From Oceanobacillus sojae (lineage in GTDB: Bacteria; Bacillota; Bacilli; Bacillales; Amphibacillaceae), in the NCBI RefSeq assembly GCF_007991515.1, contig NZ_BJYM01000031.1:1-36443 (forward strand): a DNA stretch of 36,443 bases, read 5' to 3'. Position 1 is the stretch's first letter, and every line of letters begins with the position of its first letter. Both the position numbers and the translations under genes were made by a program. The notes under the pieces were generated by a model, which saw only the letters and a list, made by a program, of their open reading frames with translations, did no database searches and was not told the origin of the DNA. Below, one piece after another: positions 18,710 to 27,564 of the stretch.

Positions 18710-19210
18710 ATGATGAATTTTCTGAGAACAAACAAATATATTGCGGGGCTTTGGGTAGTTATTCGACTTTATCTTGGATATACATGGTTAACATCTGGCT
18801 GGGGTAAGATAGCAGGTGGAGAATTTGACGCAGGTGGTTATTTGCAAGGTGCTCTAGGCAATCCGGATGTACCAGGCTGGTGGGCCACGTTCCTTGAAAA
18901 TGTAGCAATTCCAGGCTCTGGACTATTTTCAATCGCTGTTATGTGGGGAGAAGTATTTATCGGACTTGGACTAATCTTAGGTATTTTCACAAATCTTGCA
19001 GCACTTATGGGTGTTGTTATGAACTTCTCTTTCCTGCTAAGCGGAACATTATCTACAAATCCGCAAATGGCTATTTTGGGAATCTTCATTGCTATCGCTG
19101 GTGCAAATGCTGGCAGATATGGTCTGGACCGTTGGGTAATGCCTTACCTTAAAGAAACTTGGAAGCAGCGTGTAAGAAAAGAAAAACCAAAAGAATCAAT
19201 GATTGCCTAG
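18710..19210 (+). CDS. DoxX-family membrane protein
   Basis: This 166-aa protein of the DoxX/DoxD family has four predicted transmembrane helices (about residues 12-30, 70-90, 93-115 and 118-138). It has the family-type YTWLTSGWGKI and GEVFIGLGLILG stretches and a basic C-terminal tail. Members are linked to quinone/thiol stress or respiratory electron transfer; B. subtilis CatD and MhqP are relatives under redox control. The ATG follows AGGGAGAG. The gene is monocistronic, preceded by a Rex/Fnr-like box and closed by a strong hairpin. Substrate and partner are unknown. Confidence 0.88.
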   Translation: MMNFLRTNKYIAGLWVVIRLYLGYTWLTSGWGKIAGGEFDAGGYLQGALGNPDVPGWWATFLENVAIPGSGLFSIAVMWGEVFIGLGLILGIFTNLAALMGVVMNFSFLLSGTLSTNPQMAILGIFIAIAGANAGRYGLDRWVMPYLKETWKQRVRKEKPKESMIA

Positions 19211-19236
19211 CAACAGCAGATAATATTATGCAAATG

Positions 19237-19280
19237 AAATAGTACAGGAGAGCAGGATATTCCACTCTCCTGTACTATTT
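19237..19280. terminator. Strong intrinsic terminator after doxX-type gene
   Basis: A perfect 16-bp stem joins 19237-19252 to 19265-19280 around a 12-base loop, starting AAATAGTACAGG and ending CCTGTACTATTT. The rest of the 19211-19541 gap is AT-rich. It contains no gene that I can support, only a TATAAT at 19499-19504 that may be the -10 of the MFS gene. Confidence 0.9.
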
Positions 19281-19541
19281 CTATTTAATGAGCTCTATGA
19301 CATTATCATCGCCTTTTGACAGTAATATTCTCTTTTAAAGTGTCTCTGCTGGATTAAATAAAATTCAGCAGATATATTGCCCTGTTCACTTTTTATTTTT
19401 TGAATATCGTCTAAATAAGAATGTGTTTAAAAAGTATTCTTTGTTATATTTAAAATTCGTTCTGAATTCTTTTCATGTTATTTGTCAGGAAACTCCTGTA
19501 TAATAGCTTAGGAATGACAAAATGAAAGAAGGATGTTTATT

Positions 19542-20732
19542 ATGTCAGCTCAAGCGCAAACAGTCTCGCAGAACGATAAGATATTTTCGCGGGATTTTCT
19601 ATATATCTGGATTGCGAACTTTTTTATTTTCCTAGGTTTTCAAATGACTATTCCTACGATACCACTATTTGTGAAAGACCTCGGCGGCAGCGATCAAATG
19701 GTGGGAATGATTGTGGGGATTTTTACTTTTTCCGCTTTGCTGATACGACCTTATGCCGGTCATGCTTTAGAAAGTAAGGGGAGAGGGTATGTTTACTTAA
19801 TCGGGTTAGCTATTTTTGTCCTCTCTGTGGGGGCATTTGCATTTACGGCGAGTATGTTATTTTTAATTATTATTCGAATTATTCAAGGTGTCGGCTGGGG
19901 ATTCTCGACTACAGCCGGAGGAACGGTTGCAACAGATTTGATTCCGCCCAAAAGAAGAGGAGAAGGGATGGGCTATTTTGGTTTATCTGGAAACATTGCT
20001 TTGTCTTTTGGCCCAAGTCTGGGTTTAACCTTAGTTGTCCTTATTTCTTACCAGCAGCTTTTCTTATTATGTGCATTATGTGGTGTGTTTGCATTTCTTT
20101 TTGCGATGCGCATACGTTATAAAAAAGTAGATCCGGCACATCAAACAAGAGTAGCGCGTTTTGATGTATTGGAAAAAAGTGCATTACAGCCATCGATATT
20201 ATTATTTTTTATTACATTTGCTTTTGGAGGAATAGCTACATTCCTGCCTCTGCATGCGATACAAAGAGGTGTGGAGGGCATTCAGCTTTATTTCTTTATT
20301 TTCGCTGTATTTATCATGATTTCCCGGCTGTTTTCGGGCAGACTATATGATAGAAAAGGTCATAAATTGATTTTCCTTCCTGCGGTATCGCTTATATTAA
20401 TATCCATGCTTCTCCTGGCATGGTTGCCAAATACGACAGTTTTGTTAACAGCAGCCGCTTTGTTTGGTCTCGGATTTGGAGCTGTTCAACCGGCATTGCA
20501 AGCCTGGGCAGTTAATCGGGCGCCTGCTGACCGAAAAGGAATGGCAAATGCTACTTTCTTTTCCTGTTTTGATCTGGGAGTAGGGATAGGAGCAATCTTA
20601 TTCGGGCAAATTGCAGCAATACTTAACTATACATCTATCTATTTAACAGCAGCAGCCTCTATCGTTATTTCTATACTGATTTATGTATTTACTGTCCTTG
20701 GAAAATCATCTGACAACGTAAAGGTGGGTTAA
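19542..20732 (+). CDS. MFS efflux transporter
   Basis: This 396-aa transporter has 12 predicted transmembrane helices in two six-helix halves. The cytoplasmic loop between helices 2 and 3 reads GHALESKGRGYVYLIG, a version of the MFS motif A (GxLaDrxGrr); a second copy is SGRLYDRKGHK in the C-terminal half. The motif-C-like segment GLSGNIALSFGPSLG in helix 5 is typical of drug/H+ antiporters. I prefer the ATG at 19542, nine bases from AGAAGG, over the ATG at 19533, which touches that site. The closely spaced SNF2 gene downstream may be co-transcribed. The substrate is unknown. Confidence 0.88.
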   Translation: MSAQAQTVSQNDKIFSRDFLYIWIANFFIFLGFQMTIPTIPLFVKDLGGSDQMVGMIVGIFTFSALLIRPYAGHALESKGRGYVYLIGLAIFVLSVGAFAFTASMLFLIIIRIIQGVGWGFSTTAGGTVATDLIPPKRRGEGMGYFGLSGNIALSFGPSLGLTLVVLISYQQLFLLCALCGVFAFLFAMRIRYKKVDPAHQTRVARFDVLEKSALQPSILLFFITFAFGGIATFLPLHAIQRGVEGIQLYFFIFAVFIMISRLFSGRLYDRKGHKLIFLPAVSLILISMLLLAWLPNTTVLLTAAALFGLGFGAVQPALQAWAVNRAPADRKGMANATFFSCFDLGVGIGAILFGQIAAILNYTSIYLTAAASIVISILIYVFTVLGKSSDNVKVG

Positions 20733-20737
20733 CAGAT

Positions 20738-23700
20738 TTGAAACAAATAAAGGATATGAATATCAAAAATGCGTTTCCTGATAATTTTTATCGTCGCGGC
20801 CTAGTTTATTTTAAAAATAATAAAGTACATGACCTAATGTATGATTATAATAATTTAACCTGGTCAGCAACGGTACAAGGAACAGAGGATTACTTAGTAG
20901 AAGTAAATACAAATGATTTGCAGCAGGGTTCCATTGATATGCATTGCGATTGTCCGGCGTTTGAGGTATATGGGTACTGCAAACACATTGTGGCAACATT
21001 ATTAGCGGTTCAAAGCTATGAAAAAAATGATGTGCAGCCTAAAGTAAATCATTATCGCCTGAATCGTTTTATGGAAGCTATCCGGGGTACGAGAAATATA
21101 ACTGAAAACTCTTCTTACCAACAGCCTGTGAATGTAGAGTACATCTTAAGCTGGTCTTATCTGAAGCATTTGCAGATTGAAATGAAGATTGGTGAGAAGC
21201 ATCGCTATGTTGTGAAGAATATAGCAGAGTTCTTAGAAAATTATTTTAGAAAAAGAGATAATTATTTCTCCAAGAAATTTACATTTCAGGCAGATAAGCA
21301 TGTCGTAAATGAAGCAGATCAGGAAATTTTTGAGCTGTTGTATCAAGTGTGCAAAAGCGCGGAACTATATGATTCATATAACTATTCGGGAAGAAGCAGT
21401 GAAAGATACCTACTTATTCCGCCAGTACTTGCAAAAAAATTATTGTATCAATTAATGGAACGTGAAACCAGTGTTAAAACAGAACGAGAAGAATATAAAG
21501 AGCTGCAAATTGTGGAGGGAGAGCTTCCTTTTCAATTTGACGTCATGAAAAATGATCAGCATATTTCGCTCAATCTGCAGAATGGCAGTGCAATGACGTT
21601 TTTCCCGAACTATGATTTGCTGTTTTTAGATGGTATTTTCTACTTTCCTGAAAGGGAACAAGTCCCAGTTTTGAAGGAATTAGAAATGTTTCGTTTAGAA
21701 AATATCTATTTTGATGTCCCAGTGGAACAGACGGACACATTCCTCTCTGAGATTATGCCGGCACTGGAAACTGTCGGCGAAGTTCAATTAGATGAACGCA
21801 TTGCTGATGAAGTGGTTAAAGAGCCGCTAAAAGCAAGATGCTATTTGGAATTAAAAGAAGATATGGTCGTCGGGCGCCTGGAATACCATTATGGAGCCTA
21901 TGTGATTGATCCATTTCAGGGGAAAAAAGATTCTGATGTGATGCTGATTCGAGATGTTGATAAAGAACGCCAAATTATGCAGCATATTGAAGAAGCAAAC
22001 TTCAGATATAATGGCAGAGAGCTTTATATGTCTGTGGATGAAGAAGATTTATATTATTTCTTATATAAGATTTTACCGTCCTTGGATAAGGATGTGGAAT
22101 TATTTTTATCCAGTGAGTTTAAGATGCTATTCTTTGATTATGATCCCCAGCCAAGCACAAGTGTTCATATGGAAGGGCAAAATAATTTATTGGAAATTGG
22201 TTTCTCCATTGAAGGTGTAGATGATAACGAAATTAATCGTGTACTCCAGGCTGTGATTGAGAAGAAACGTTATTTCCGGTTGGATTCCGGTCAGATGATG
22301 AATCTGGATACGGAGGAATTTACTTCTATTCAAAGGTTTTTTGATGGATTGGGAATGGATAAGAATGCTGTTCAGGATGGGCAAGTACAGATGCCTGTAT
22401 ATCGTGGTGCCCAGCTGGATGAGCTGCTTAATACAAAAAAACAGTATGACTCGAATTTCAGAGAATTATTAAGCCATTTGAAGTCACCGGAAGAACAAGT
22501 GTATGAACTTCCTGAAAAATTACAGGCATCCTTACGTACGTATCAGAAGGTCGGTTATCAATGGTTTAAATCACTAAGCCAGTATCAGCTTGGCGGAATT
22601 TTGGCAGATGATATGGGACTTGGGAAAACACTGCAGGCAATAGCGTATATTACCTCTGAATCAGAAGGAACACCTGTTGGCCCGCATTTGATTGTAGTTC
22701 CATCCTCCGTTGTTTATAACTGGAAAAATGAGCTGGAGAAATTTGCACCGCATTTAACTTCTGTGATTTTGACGGGTCAGCCAGCAGAGAGACATGAGCG
22801 TATGAACGACTCGATGGGGAAGGATGTCTGGATTACTTCTTATGCGACTTTGCGTCAGGACATTGCGTATTATCAGGAAATCACATTTCAAACATTATTA
22901 TTAGATGAGGCGCAGTATATTAAGAACTATCAGACGAAAACATCTAAAGCCATCCGTACGCTGAGTGCAACACGGAGATTTGCGCTAAGCGGCACCCCTA
23001 TTGAAAATTCTATTGAAGAGCTGTGGTCTATTTTTCAAGTAGTCCTGCCTGGGCTGATGCCAGATCAGAAAACATTTAAACAGCTTGATGCAGGGAAGGT
23101 ATCGGCCATTACAAAACCATTTATTTTAAGGCGCTTGAAACGGGATGTGTTAAAAGAGCTTCCGGATAAAATTGAATCCGTTCATATTTCTGAATTAACA
23201 AGTGATCAAAAGGACCTGTATGTTGGCTATTTGAGAAAGCTGCAGCAGGAAGCCGCTACGTCTATGAAAGAACATGTATTCCAGCAGAATAGAATGAAAA
23301 TCTTGGCAGGCTTGACCAGATTGCGACAGATCTGCTGTCATCCATCTACATTTGTGGAGAATTATGAAGGAAAATCAGGCAAGCTTGAACAGCTGATGGA
23401 AACTGTCGAAACGGCAATTAATAACGGGAAGAGATTACTGATTTTCTCCCAATTCACCAGCATGTTAGAAATTATTCGCGAGCGATTAGAGACGTCTGGT
23501 TATGAATATTTTTATCTGCATGGTGAAACACCTTCCAAAAATCGTGTTGAAATGAGTGAACGGTTTAATCAGGGAGACAAAAGTATATTCCTTATTTCTC
23601 TGAAAGCTGGAGGCACCGGCTTAAATCTTACTGGCGCAGATACCGTCGTTTTATATGATTTATGGTGGAATCCGGCAGTAGAAGATCAGGCGGCAGGGAG

Positions 23701-23887
23701 AGCACATCGTTTTGGTCAAAAAAATGTTGTGCAGGTCATCCGCCTAGTAACAGAAGGTACAATTGAAGAAAAAATATATGAGCTTCAGCAGAAAAAGAGA
23801 GAATTAATTGATCAGGTTATTCAGCCTGGGGAGACAATGCTTTCTTCATTAAGCGAGGAAGATATTAAAGAGCTTTTAAGCTTGTAG
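20738..23887 (+). CDS. SWIM-domain SNF2 family DEAD/DEAH-box helicase
   Basis: This 1049-aa ATP-dependent DNA translocase has a SWIM zinc finger near the N-terminus (C70-x-C72-x8-C81-x-H83). A long middle region follows (about 100-590) typical of bacterial SNF2-associated proteins. The RecA-like motor begins near residue 600: motif I DDMGLGKT (624-631), motif II DEAQ (723-726), motif III LSGTPIENS, and motifs V-VI GGTGLNLTGADTV and RAHRFGQ. Bacillus relatives are YwqA/YqhH-type proteins; the role in vivo (nucleoprotein remodelling, possibly repair) is not settled. The start is TTG behind AAGGTGG; an in-frame ATG at 20756 is the alternative. It starts 5 bp after the MFS stop. Confidence 0.92.
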   Translation: MKQIKDMNIKNAFPDNFYRRGLVYFKNNKVHDLMYDYNNLTWSATVQGTEDYLVEVNTNDLQQGSIDMHCDCPAFEVYGYCKHIVATLLAVQSYEKNDVQPKVNHYRLNRFMEAIRGTRNITENSSYQQPVNVEYILSWSYLKHLQIEMKIGEKHRYVVKNIAEFLENYFRKRDNYFSKKFTFQADKHVVNEADQEIFELLYQVCKSAELYDSYNYSGRSSERYLLIPPVLAKKLLYQLMERETSVKTEREEYKELQIVEGELPFQFDVMKNDQHISLNLQNGSAMTFFPNYDLLFLDGIFYFPEREQVPVLKELEMFRLENIYFDVPVEQTDTFLSEIMPALETVGEVQLDERIADEVVKEPLKARCYLELKEDMVVGRLEYHYGAYVIDPFQGKKDSDVMLIRDVDKERQIMQHIEEANFRYNGRELYMSVDEEDLYYFLYKILPSLDKDVELFLSSEFKMLFFDYDPQPSTSVHMEGQNNLLEIGFSIEGVDDNEINRVLQAVIEKKRYFRLDSGQMMNLDTEEFTSIQRFFDGLGMDKNAVQDGQVQMPVYRGAQLDELLNTKKQYDSNFRELLSHLKSPEEQVYELPEKLQASLRTYQKVGYQWFKSLSQYQLGGILADDMGLGKTLQAIAYITSESEGTPVGPHLIVVPSSVVYNWKNELEKFAPHLTSVILTGQPAERHERMNDSMGKDVWITSYATLRQDIAYYQEITFQTLLLDEAQYIKNYQTKTSKAIRTLSATRRFALSGTPIENSIEELWSIFQVVLPGLMPDQKTFKQLDAGKVSAITKPFILRRLKRDVLKELPDKIESVHISELTSDQKDLYVGYLRKLQQEAATSMKEHVFQQNRMKILAGLTRLRQICCHPSTFVENYEGKSGKLEQLMETVETAINNGKRLLIFSQFTSMLEIIRERLETSGYEYFYLHGETPSKNRVEMSERFNQGDKSIFLISLKAGGTGLNLTGADTVVLYDLWWNPAVEDQAAGRAHRFGQKNVVQVIRLVTEGTIEEKIYELQQKKRELIDQVIQPGETMLSSLSEEDIKELLSL

Positions 23888-23917
23888 ATCTTAGAAGGAG
23901 CTTTGCTTTAAGTTTAG

Positions 23918-23946
23918 AAAAAAGACGGCCTACAACCGTCTTTTTT
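23918..23946. terminator. Bidirectional intrinsic terminator
   Basis: AAAAAAGACGG (23918-23928) pairs with CCGTCTTTTTT (23936-23946) around a seven-base loop. It separates the converging SNF2 gene and the winged-helix regulator gene and can end both. Confidence 0.92.
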
Positions 23947-23956
23947 CTTTTTCATT

Positions 23957-25219
23957 TTATTGCTTTAAAATAAACAGCTTCCTTGGCCTGCCTTTTGTAT
24001 ACGGGCTTTCTTTGCCGGATATCTTAATAATCTCGCCGGAAAGCAGTTTTTTGACAGTCCGCTCGGCACTGCGCTTGGTGACCTGGTAAAAATCTGCAAT
24101 ATCATTTGATGAGAAAGGCTCATTATTCCGTTCTACGATAAATTGGATAAAAAGATAAGATAATTCATTGTTTAAACGGGCTTGATGGACAAGTGCATAA
24201 AATAATTTATTTGTGTCAATATTCCTGCGTTGGCCGATTGGTCCGATCTTTTCCTGGCATTCATTAATCAGATAACTGATACTGCCTTTGTCTCTTTGAC
24301 AAGCTTCTAAGGCCAGATAAGCATGTTTTTGAGAAGAAAGAGGGTTCAGACCGAGCCCGAATGCCAGCGCAATCGGGCTTCCGGCAATTTTTTCTACATC
24401 ATCCATAAGCGGAAAGGCGCGATAATTTTCCTTAATAACTTTAATCAGCTTACTAGTACCAATGATAAAATAGTGGCTATCCTTCGTTGGCAGAAGCATA
24501 GCATCATATTTTTTGCAGAATTCACTCAAATATTTTCTGATTTCTGTATGTATTTGATGATGCAGATGAATAGGAAGGCTTTCTTTCAAGGATAAAATAC
24601 CTGTCATGACGAGATTTGTAGAATAACTCTCTATTTCCAATATCTGCACTGTTTTTTCTAATGCCTGGACAATACACTTTTCAGCAATTTGAATAAAATG
24701 AACTGGGAAGCCTTCCTGCAAGAGTCCGATATAGACATCTTTTCTGGAGGTTAGAATCAAATCTGTTTTTTGCTGAGAAAATAACTCCTTATGAAAATCA
24801 CTTAATTTTTGTATGTTTTCGACATCCTGCTTATGGTAATCGATTGAAAATAGCTCATATTCTGTCAGCATGGTGTCATGAGCGGAATCAACCAGCTTTA
24901 TATGATCTGGATAATCAATAGAAAAGCATTTTTTAGGAGAAAGTTTTCCTGTATATAAGATAGACGATAGGATACTATACTCATCATAATCAATATAAAA
25001 CATCATTTGCTTATGCTTTTGTTTTACAGCTTCATGATAAGAACAATAATCTGTAAAGAGCAATGCATCACACATAACAGCTCTCTCTGCCTGGGCCGCA
25101 GCATCACATGGATCAGAGAATATAAAAGGAAGAACCTCCATGGACGCGAACTGTTTTGTGATTTCCTGTACCCTTTGAACGATGTTTTTTTCTCCCAGAA
25201 TTCCTAATTTTATATTCAT
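23957..25219 (-). CDS. Putative transcriptional regulator with C-terminal winged helix
   Basis: I do not recognise this 420-aa protein as a named family. The C-terminus (about 345-420) reads as a winged helix: SSNDIADFYQVTKRSAERTVKKLLSGEII would be the helix-turn-helix, and GRPRKLFIL the last strand. The middle part (about 215-335) resembles a degenerate GGDEF/CdaR-like fold, with IALAFGLGLNPLSSQKHAYLALEAC where true cyclases have the GIG...A..ALY segment; no GGDEF active-site motif is present, so catalysis is unlikely. The N-terminus (about 1-190) looks alpha/beta and could be a sensor. The ATG follows AAGGGGGAAA. It lies 61 bp downstream of the serine-hydrolase gene and may be co-transcribed with it. 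Confidence 0.7.
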   Translation of the reverse strand: MNIKLGILGEKNIVQRVQEITKQFASMEVLPFIFSDPCDAAAQAERAVMCDALLFTDYCSYHEAVKQKHKQMMFYIDYDEYSILSSILYTGKLSPKKCFSIDYPDHIKLVDSAHDTMLTEYELFSIDYHKQDVENIQKLSDFHKELFSQQKTDLILTSRKDVYIGLLQEGFPVHFIQIAEKCIVQALEKTVQILEIESYSTNLVMTGILSLKESLPIHLHHQIHTEIRKYLSEFCKKYDAMLLPTKDSHYFIIGTSKLIKVIKENYRAFPLMDDVEKIAGSPIALAFGLGLNPLSSQKHAYLALEACQRDKGSISYLINECQEKIGPIGQRRNIDTNKLFYALVHQARLNNELSYLFIQFIVERNNEPFSSNDIADFYQVTKRSAERTVKKLLSGEIIKISGKESPYTKGRPRKLFILKQ

Positions 25220-25280
25220 TTATTTCCCCCTTGTATAGACCCCTGTATTCTTAATGGGGAAAGGAAATATGTTTTTCCGT

Positions 25281-26069
25281 TCACCCCTTTAAATAATGGT
25301 ATATATGTGCTCCTGAAGCTTGATGGAATTGCTGCCCTTCTCCATTATTTGCCCAGCCTTCGGTAAGCACGACAGCTTTAAGAAGCTTATCTGCTGTTTG
25401 GAATATAGCGGCATCATGCTCAGCTCCAGTAAGTTCCCCTGTTTTATGAAAAGTCTTGATGTCTGAATCATAGGAAGAAAAAGCAGTTAGTTTACTGTTA
25501 AACTGCTGATTTTCTAAGATAGTTAAAATCTGCTGCTGGCGGTGCTTTGGCATAATGTGATTAGGTTCTGTAAATAAGTCGAGAAGAAGCATGACATCAT
25601 AGCAGGTTGTTACATTTTCTAATCCAAGCTGTATGGCCTTTTCATCCATCAGCTTTCTCTCTAATTTCGTATTATTACAATGAATCTTTTTAATAAAGGC
25701 TTGGATATAATCCAGACCGATGAAATCAATGAGTGCATTTGTTGCTGTATTATCAGAAACAATAATCATCAGTTCAAGCAGCTGCTGGTACGTATAAGTT
25801 TGTTTATCTGATAAATAAGAAATGACACCGGCACCGCCTGCCATATCTGAATCGGGAAGATTCACCTGCTTTGACAGTTCAATATTCCCTCTCTCTTCTT
25901 CATAATAGGCAGCGGCAAGGATAAACAATTTAATAATGCTGGCCGCACGGAGCTGCTTCATTTCATTGAAAGCGATCTGATTTCCTTCAGATTTAATAAG
26001 GTAACAAATTTTTACTGGTGGTAATGGCTTTATAGAATAGATTGCATGTTTTAACAGTTTTAATGACAA
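25281..26069 (-). CDS. Class A beta-lactamase-fold serine hydrolase, no signal peptide
   Basis: This 262-aa protein of the Beta-lactamase2 group has all three active-site elements: SIIK (Ser44, Lys47), SDN (105-107) and KTG (209-211). The N-terminus (MSLKLLKHAIYSIKPLPP) has no signal peptide or lipobox, unlike secreted penicillinases, and it is slightly shorter than typical class A enzymes. It is therefore more likely a cytoplasmic or atypical hydrolase than a resistance enzyme. The glutamate of the omega loop is not clearly placed; ERKLMDEKA is the best candidate. The start is TTG with GAGGTGAT upstream. It precedes the winged-helix regulator gene on the same strand. Confidence 0.82.
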   Translation of the reverse strand: MSLKLLKHAIYSIKPLPPVKICYLIKSEGNQIAFNEMKQLRAASIIKLFILAAAYYEEERGNIELSKQVNLPDSDMAGGAGVISYLSDKQTYTYQQLLELMIIVSDNTATNALIDFIGLDYIQAFIKKIHCNNTKLERKLMDEKAIQLGLENVTTCYDVMLLLDLFTEPNHIMPKHRQQQILTILENQQFNSKLTAFSSYDSDIKTFHKTGELTGAEHDAAIFQTADKLLKAVVLTEGWANNGEGQQFHQASGAHIYHYLKG

Positions 26070-26245
26070 GCTTCATCACCTCGTTTTAAAGTGGACTATC
26101 ATAATCGTATGGAATATTCAAAAAATAGTCAAGAATTACTTGCGATAAGCATTGTAATGATAATAGAATATAGAGTATTTTCTTAGGGGTTGTAACATAA
26201 AATAAAAATAGAGTTTAAAATGCCGAAAATTAATTATATTTAAAA

Positions 26246-26303
26246 TGTAATCGATTTCTATTTTAAGAATAATTTGACGTTTATGTTAATAATATTGTAA
26301 ACT
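26246..26303 (+). promoter_or_regulatory. cre-like site and candidate promoter for TAXI-TRAP operon
   Basis: TGTAATCGATTTCT (26246-26259) matches the cre consensus at 13 of 14 positions. TTGACG (26274-26279) and, 18 bp later, TAAACT (26298-26303) form a plausible promoter. The rest of the gene-free stretch 26070-26431 is AT-rich and contains the two inverted repeats listed separately. CcpA-type carbon control of this transporter is the simplest reading. Confidence 0.5.
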
Positions 26304-26331
26304 TATTGCAGGAGCTATACCTTTTTGGCAG

Positions 26332-26355
26332 GTAAGAAAGTTTAAACTTTCTTAC
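26332..26355 (+). repeat. Perfect 24-bp palindrome in TAXI-TRAP leader
   Basis: GTAAGAAAGTTT at 26332-26343 is followed directly by its exact reverse complement at 26344-26355. The symmetry extends further (GCA at 28-30 against TGC at 56-58) with one bulged base. It lies downstream of the candidate promoter and about 75 bp before the start codon, so it could be an operator or an RNA hairpin. Confidence 0.75.
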
Positions 26356-26372
26356 TGCATAAGCGCAACTAA

Positions 26373-26401
26373 GGTTGTCAATTAAAGGTTTAGTGACAAC
26401 C
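26373..26401 (+). repeat. Second inverted repeat in TAXI-TRAP leader
   Basis: GGTTGTCA (26373-26380) pairs with TGACAACC (26394-26401) over 8 bp with a 13-base loop, ending 31 bases before the start codon. AAGTTTTCT follows, too short a T-run for a confident terminator. It may be a leader hairpin or operator. Confidence 0.55.
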
Positions 26402-26431
26402 AAGTTTTCTAATAAAAAGGGGGGACTTTTG

Positions 26432-27430
26432 ATGAAAAAGAAATGGTTAAGCCCGCTCGCACTTATCTTTGCATTATTTTTATTTTTAGCAGCCTGTGGC
26501 GGGGATAATAACGATAGCAGCGAGGGAGATGGTGATGGCGGAGACAGCAGCACTGATCCTGACATGCTTCAGCTTGCTACTGGTGGTACAAGCGGAACTT
26601 ACTATCCACTGGGAGGAGAAATGGCGAACATTATATCTAAAAATACAGATGTATCAGCAAACGCTATTTCTTCCAATGCTTCCGCAGAAAACGTGATATC
26701 GATTGAAAATGGTGATGTAGATATTGCTTTTGTACAAACTGACGTTGTAGCACATGCTGTGGAAGGAATTAATGCTTTTGATGAGCCTGTAGAGCATGTA
26801 TTAGCACTGGGTTCTCTATACCCTGAAACAGTGCAGATTGTAACGACTGGTGATTCTGGAATCGAGTCTGTAGAAGATCTCGAAGGACGAACAGTATCAG
26901 TAGGCGCACCAGGTTCAGGAACATATATTAATGCTGAGCAGATTTTAGAAGTCCATGGTTTAACAATCGATGATATTGATGCACAAAATCTGGATTTCGG
27001 TGAATCTACAGGCGGTATTCAAGATGGTAATATTGATGCGGCATTTATTACAGCTGGGACGCCGACAGGTGCTGTAGAAGGATTATCCGCAACCGTAGAT
27101 GTTGCTATTGTACCATTTACTCAAGATAAAATTGATGAACTGGTGGATGCGTATCCTTATTACGCTCCAGACACTGTTGAAGCAGGAACTTATGGACTGG
27201 AAGAAGATGTAGAAACAGTAGCGGTCCTGGCGATGCTGGCAGTCAGCGATTCCTTGTCCGAAGACCTTGTTTATGATATAACAAAGGCTCTTTATGAAAA
27301 TGCAGAAGGAATGGCACATGAAAAATCTTCCTTTATCACGCTGGATAACGCTTTAGATGGAATTGGCATTGATTTACATCCAGGTGCACAGAAATATTTT
27401 GATGAAGAGGGAATTGAATTGGATAATTAA
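26432..27430 (+). CDS. TAXI-family TRAP transporter substrate-binding lipoprotein
   Basis: This 332-aa extracytoplasmic receptor captures an organic anion for the TRAP permease. It has a signal peptide with lipobox FLAAC (Cys22) and an Asp/Ser/Gly linker. The mature protein opens LQLATGGTSGTYYPLGGEMANII, the hallmark of TAXI proteins. VSVGAPGSGTYINAEQIL and IDAAFITAGTPTGAV are further family stretches. I chose the ATG at 26432, behind AAGGGGGG, rather than the TTG at 26375, because it gives a normal lipoprotein signal. A terminator hairpin follows the gene. TAXI ligands are often dicarboxylates or glutamate; the ligand here is unknown. Confidence 0.93.
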   Translation: MKKKWLSPLALIFALFLFLAACGGDNNDSSEGDGDGGDSSTDPDMLQLATGGTSGTYYPLGGEMANIISKNTDVSANAISSNASAENVISIENGDVDIAFVQTDVVAHAVEGINAFDEPVEHVLALGSLYPETVQIVTTGDSGIESVEDLEGRTVSVGAPGSGTYINAEQILEVHGLTIDDIDAQNLDFGESTGGIQDGNIDAAFITAGTPTGAVEGLSATVDVAIVPFTQDKIDELVDAYPYYAPDTVEAGTYGLEEDVETVAVLAMLAVSDSLSEDLVYDITKALYENAEGMAHEKSSFITLDNALDGIGIDLHPGAQKYFDEEGIELDN

Positions 27431-27439
27431 CCTGAATAA

Positions 27440-27483
27440 GCCGGCACCACCCTGATGGATAGGGAAAGGCTGCCGGTTTTTTT
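27440..27483 (+). terminator. Intercistronic terminator after TAXI receptor gene
   Basis: CCGGCA (27441-27446) pairs with TGCCGG (27471-27476), extended by a G-T pair and A-T pairs. An inner CCCT/AGGG stem lies within the loop, and seven T follow (27477-27483). It lies inside the operon, so partial read-through would give more receptor than permease. Confidence 0.75.
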
Positions 27484-27564
27484 AGAAAAAAATTATAATT
27501 CATAGAAGGCTTGTTATAGAAAAGGCCGCATTTTTTATTTGGATGTTAATTAGGTGATGCTGGT

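Noticed and set aside
25281..26069. Antibiotic resistance gene (beta-lactamase).
   Set aside because: Active-site motifs are present, but there is no signal peptide and the omega-loop glutamate is unclear, so resistance is not a safe call.
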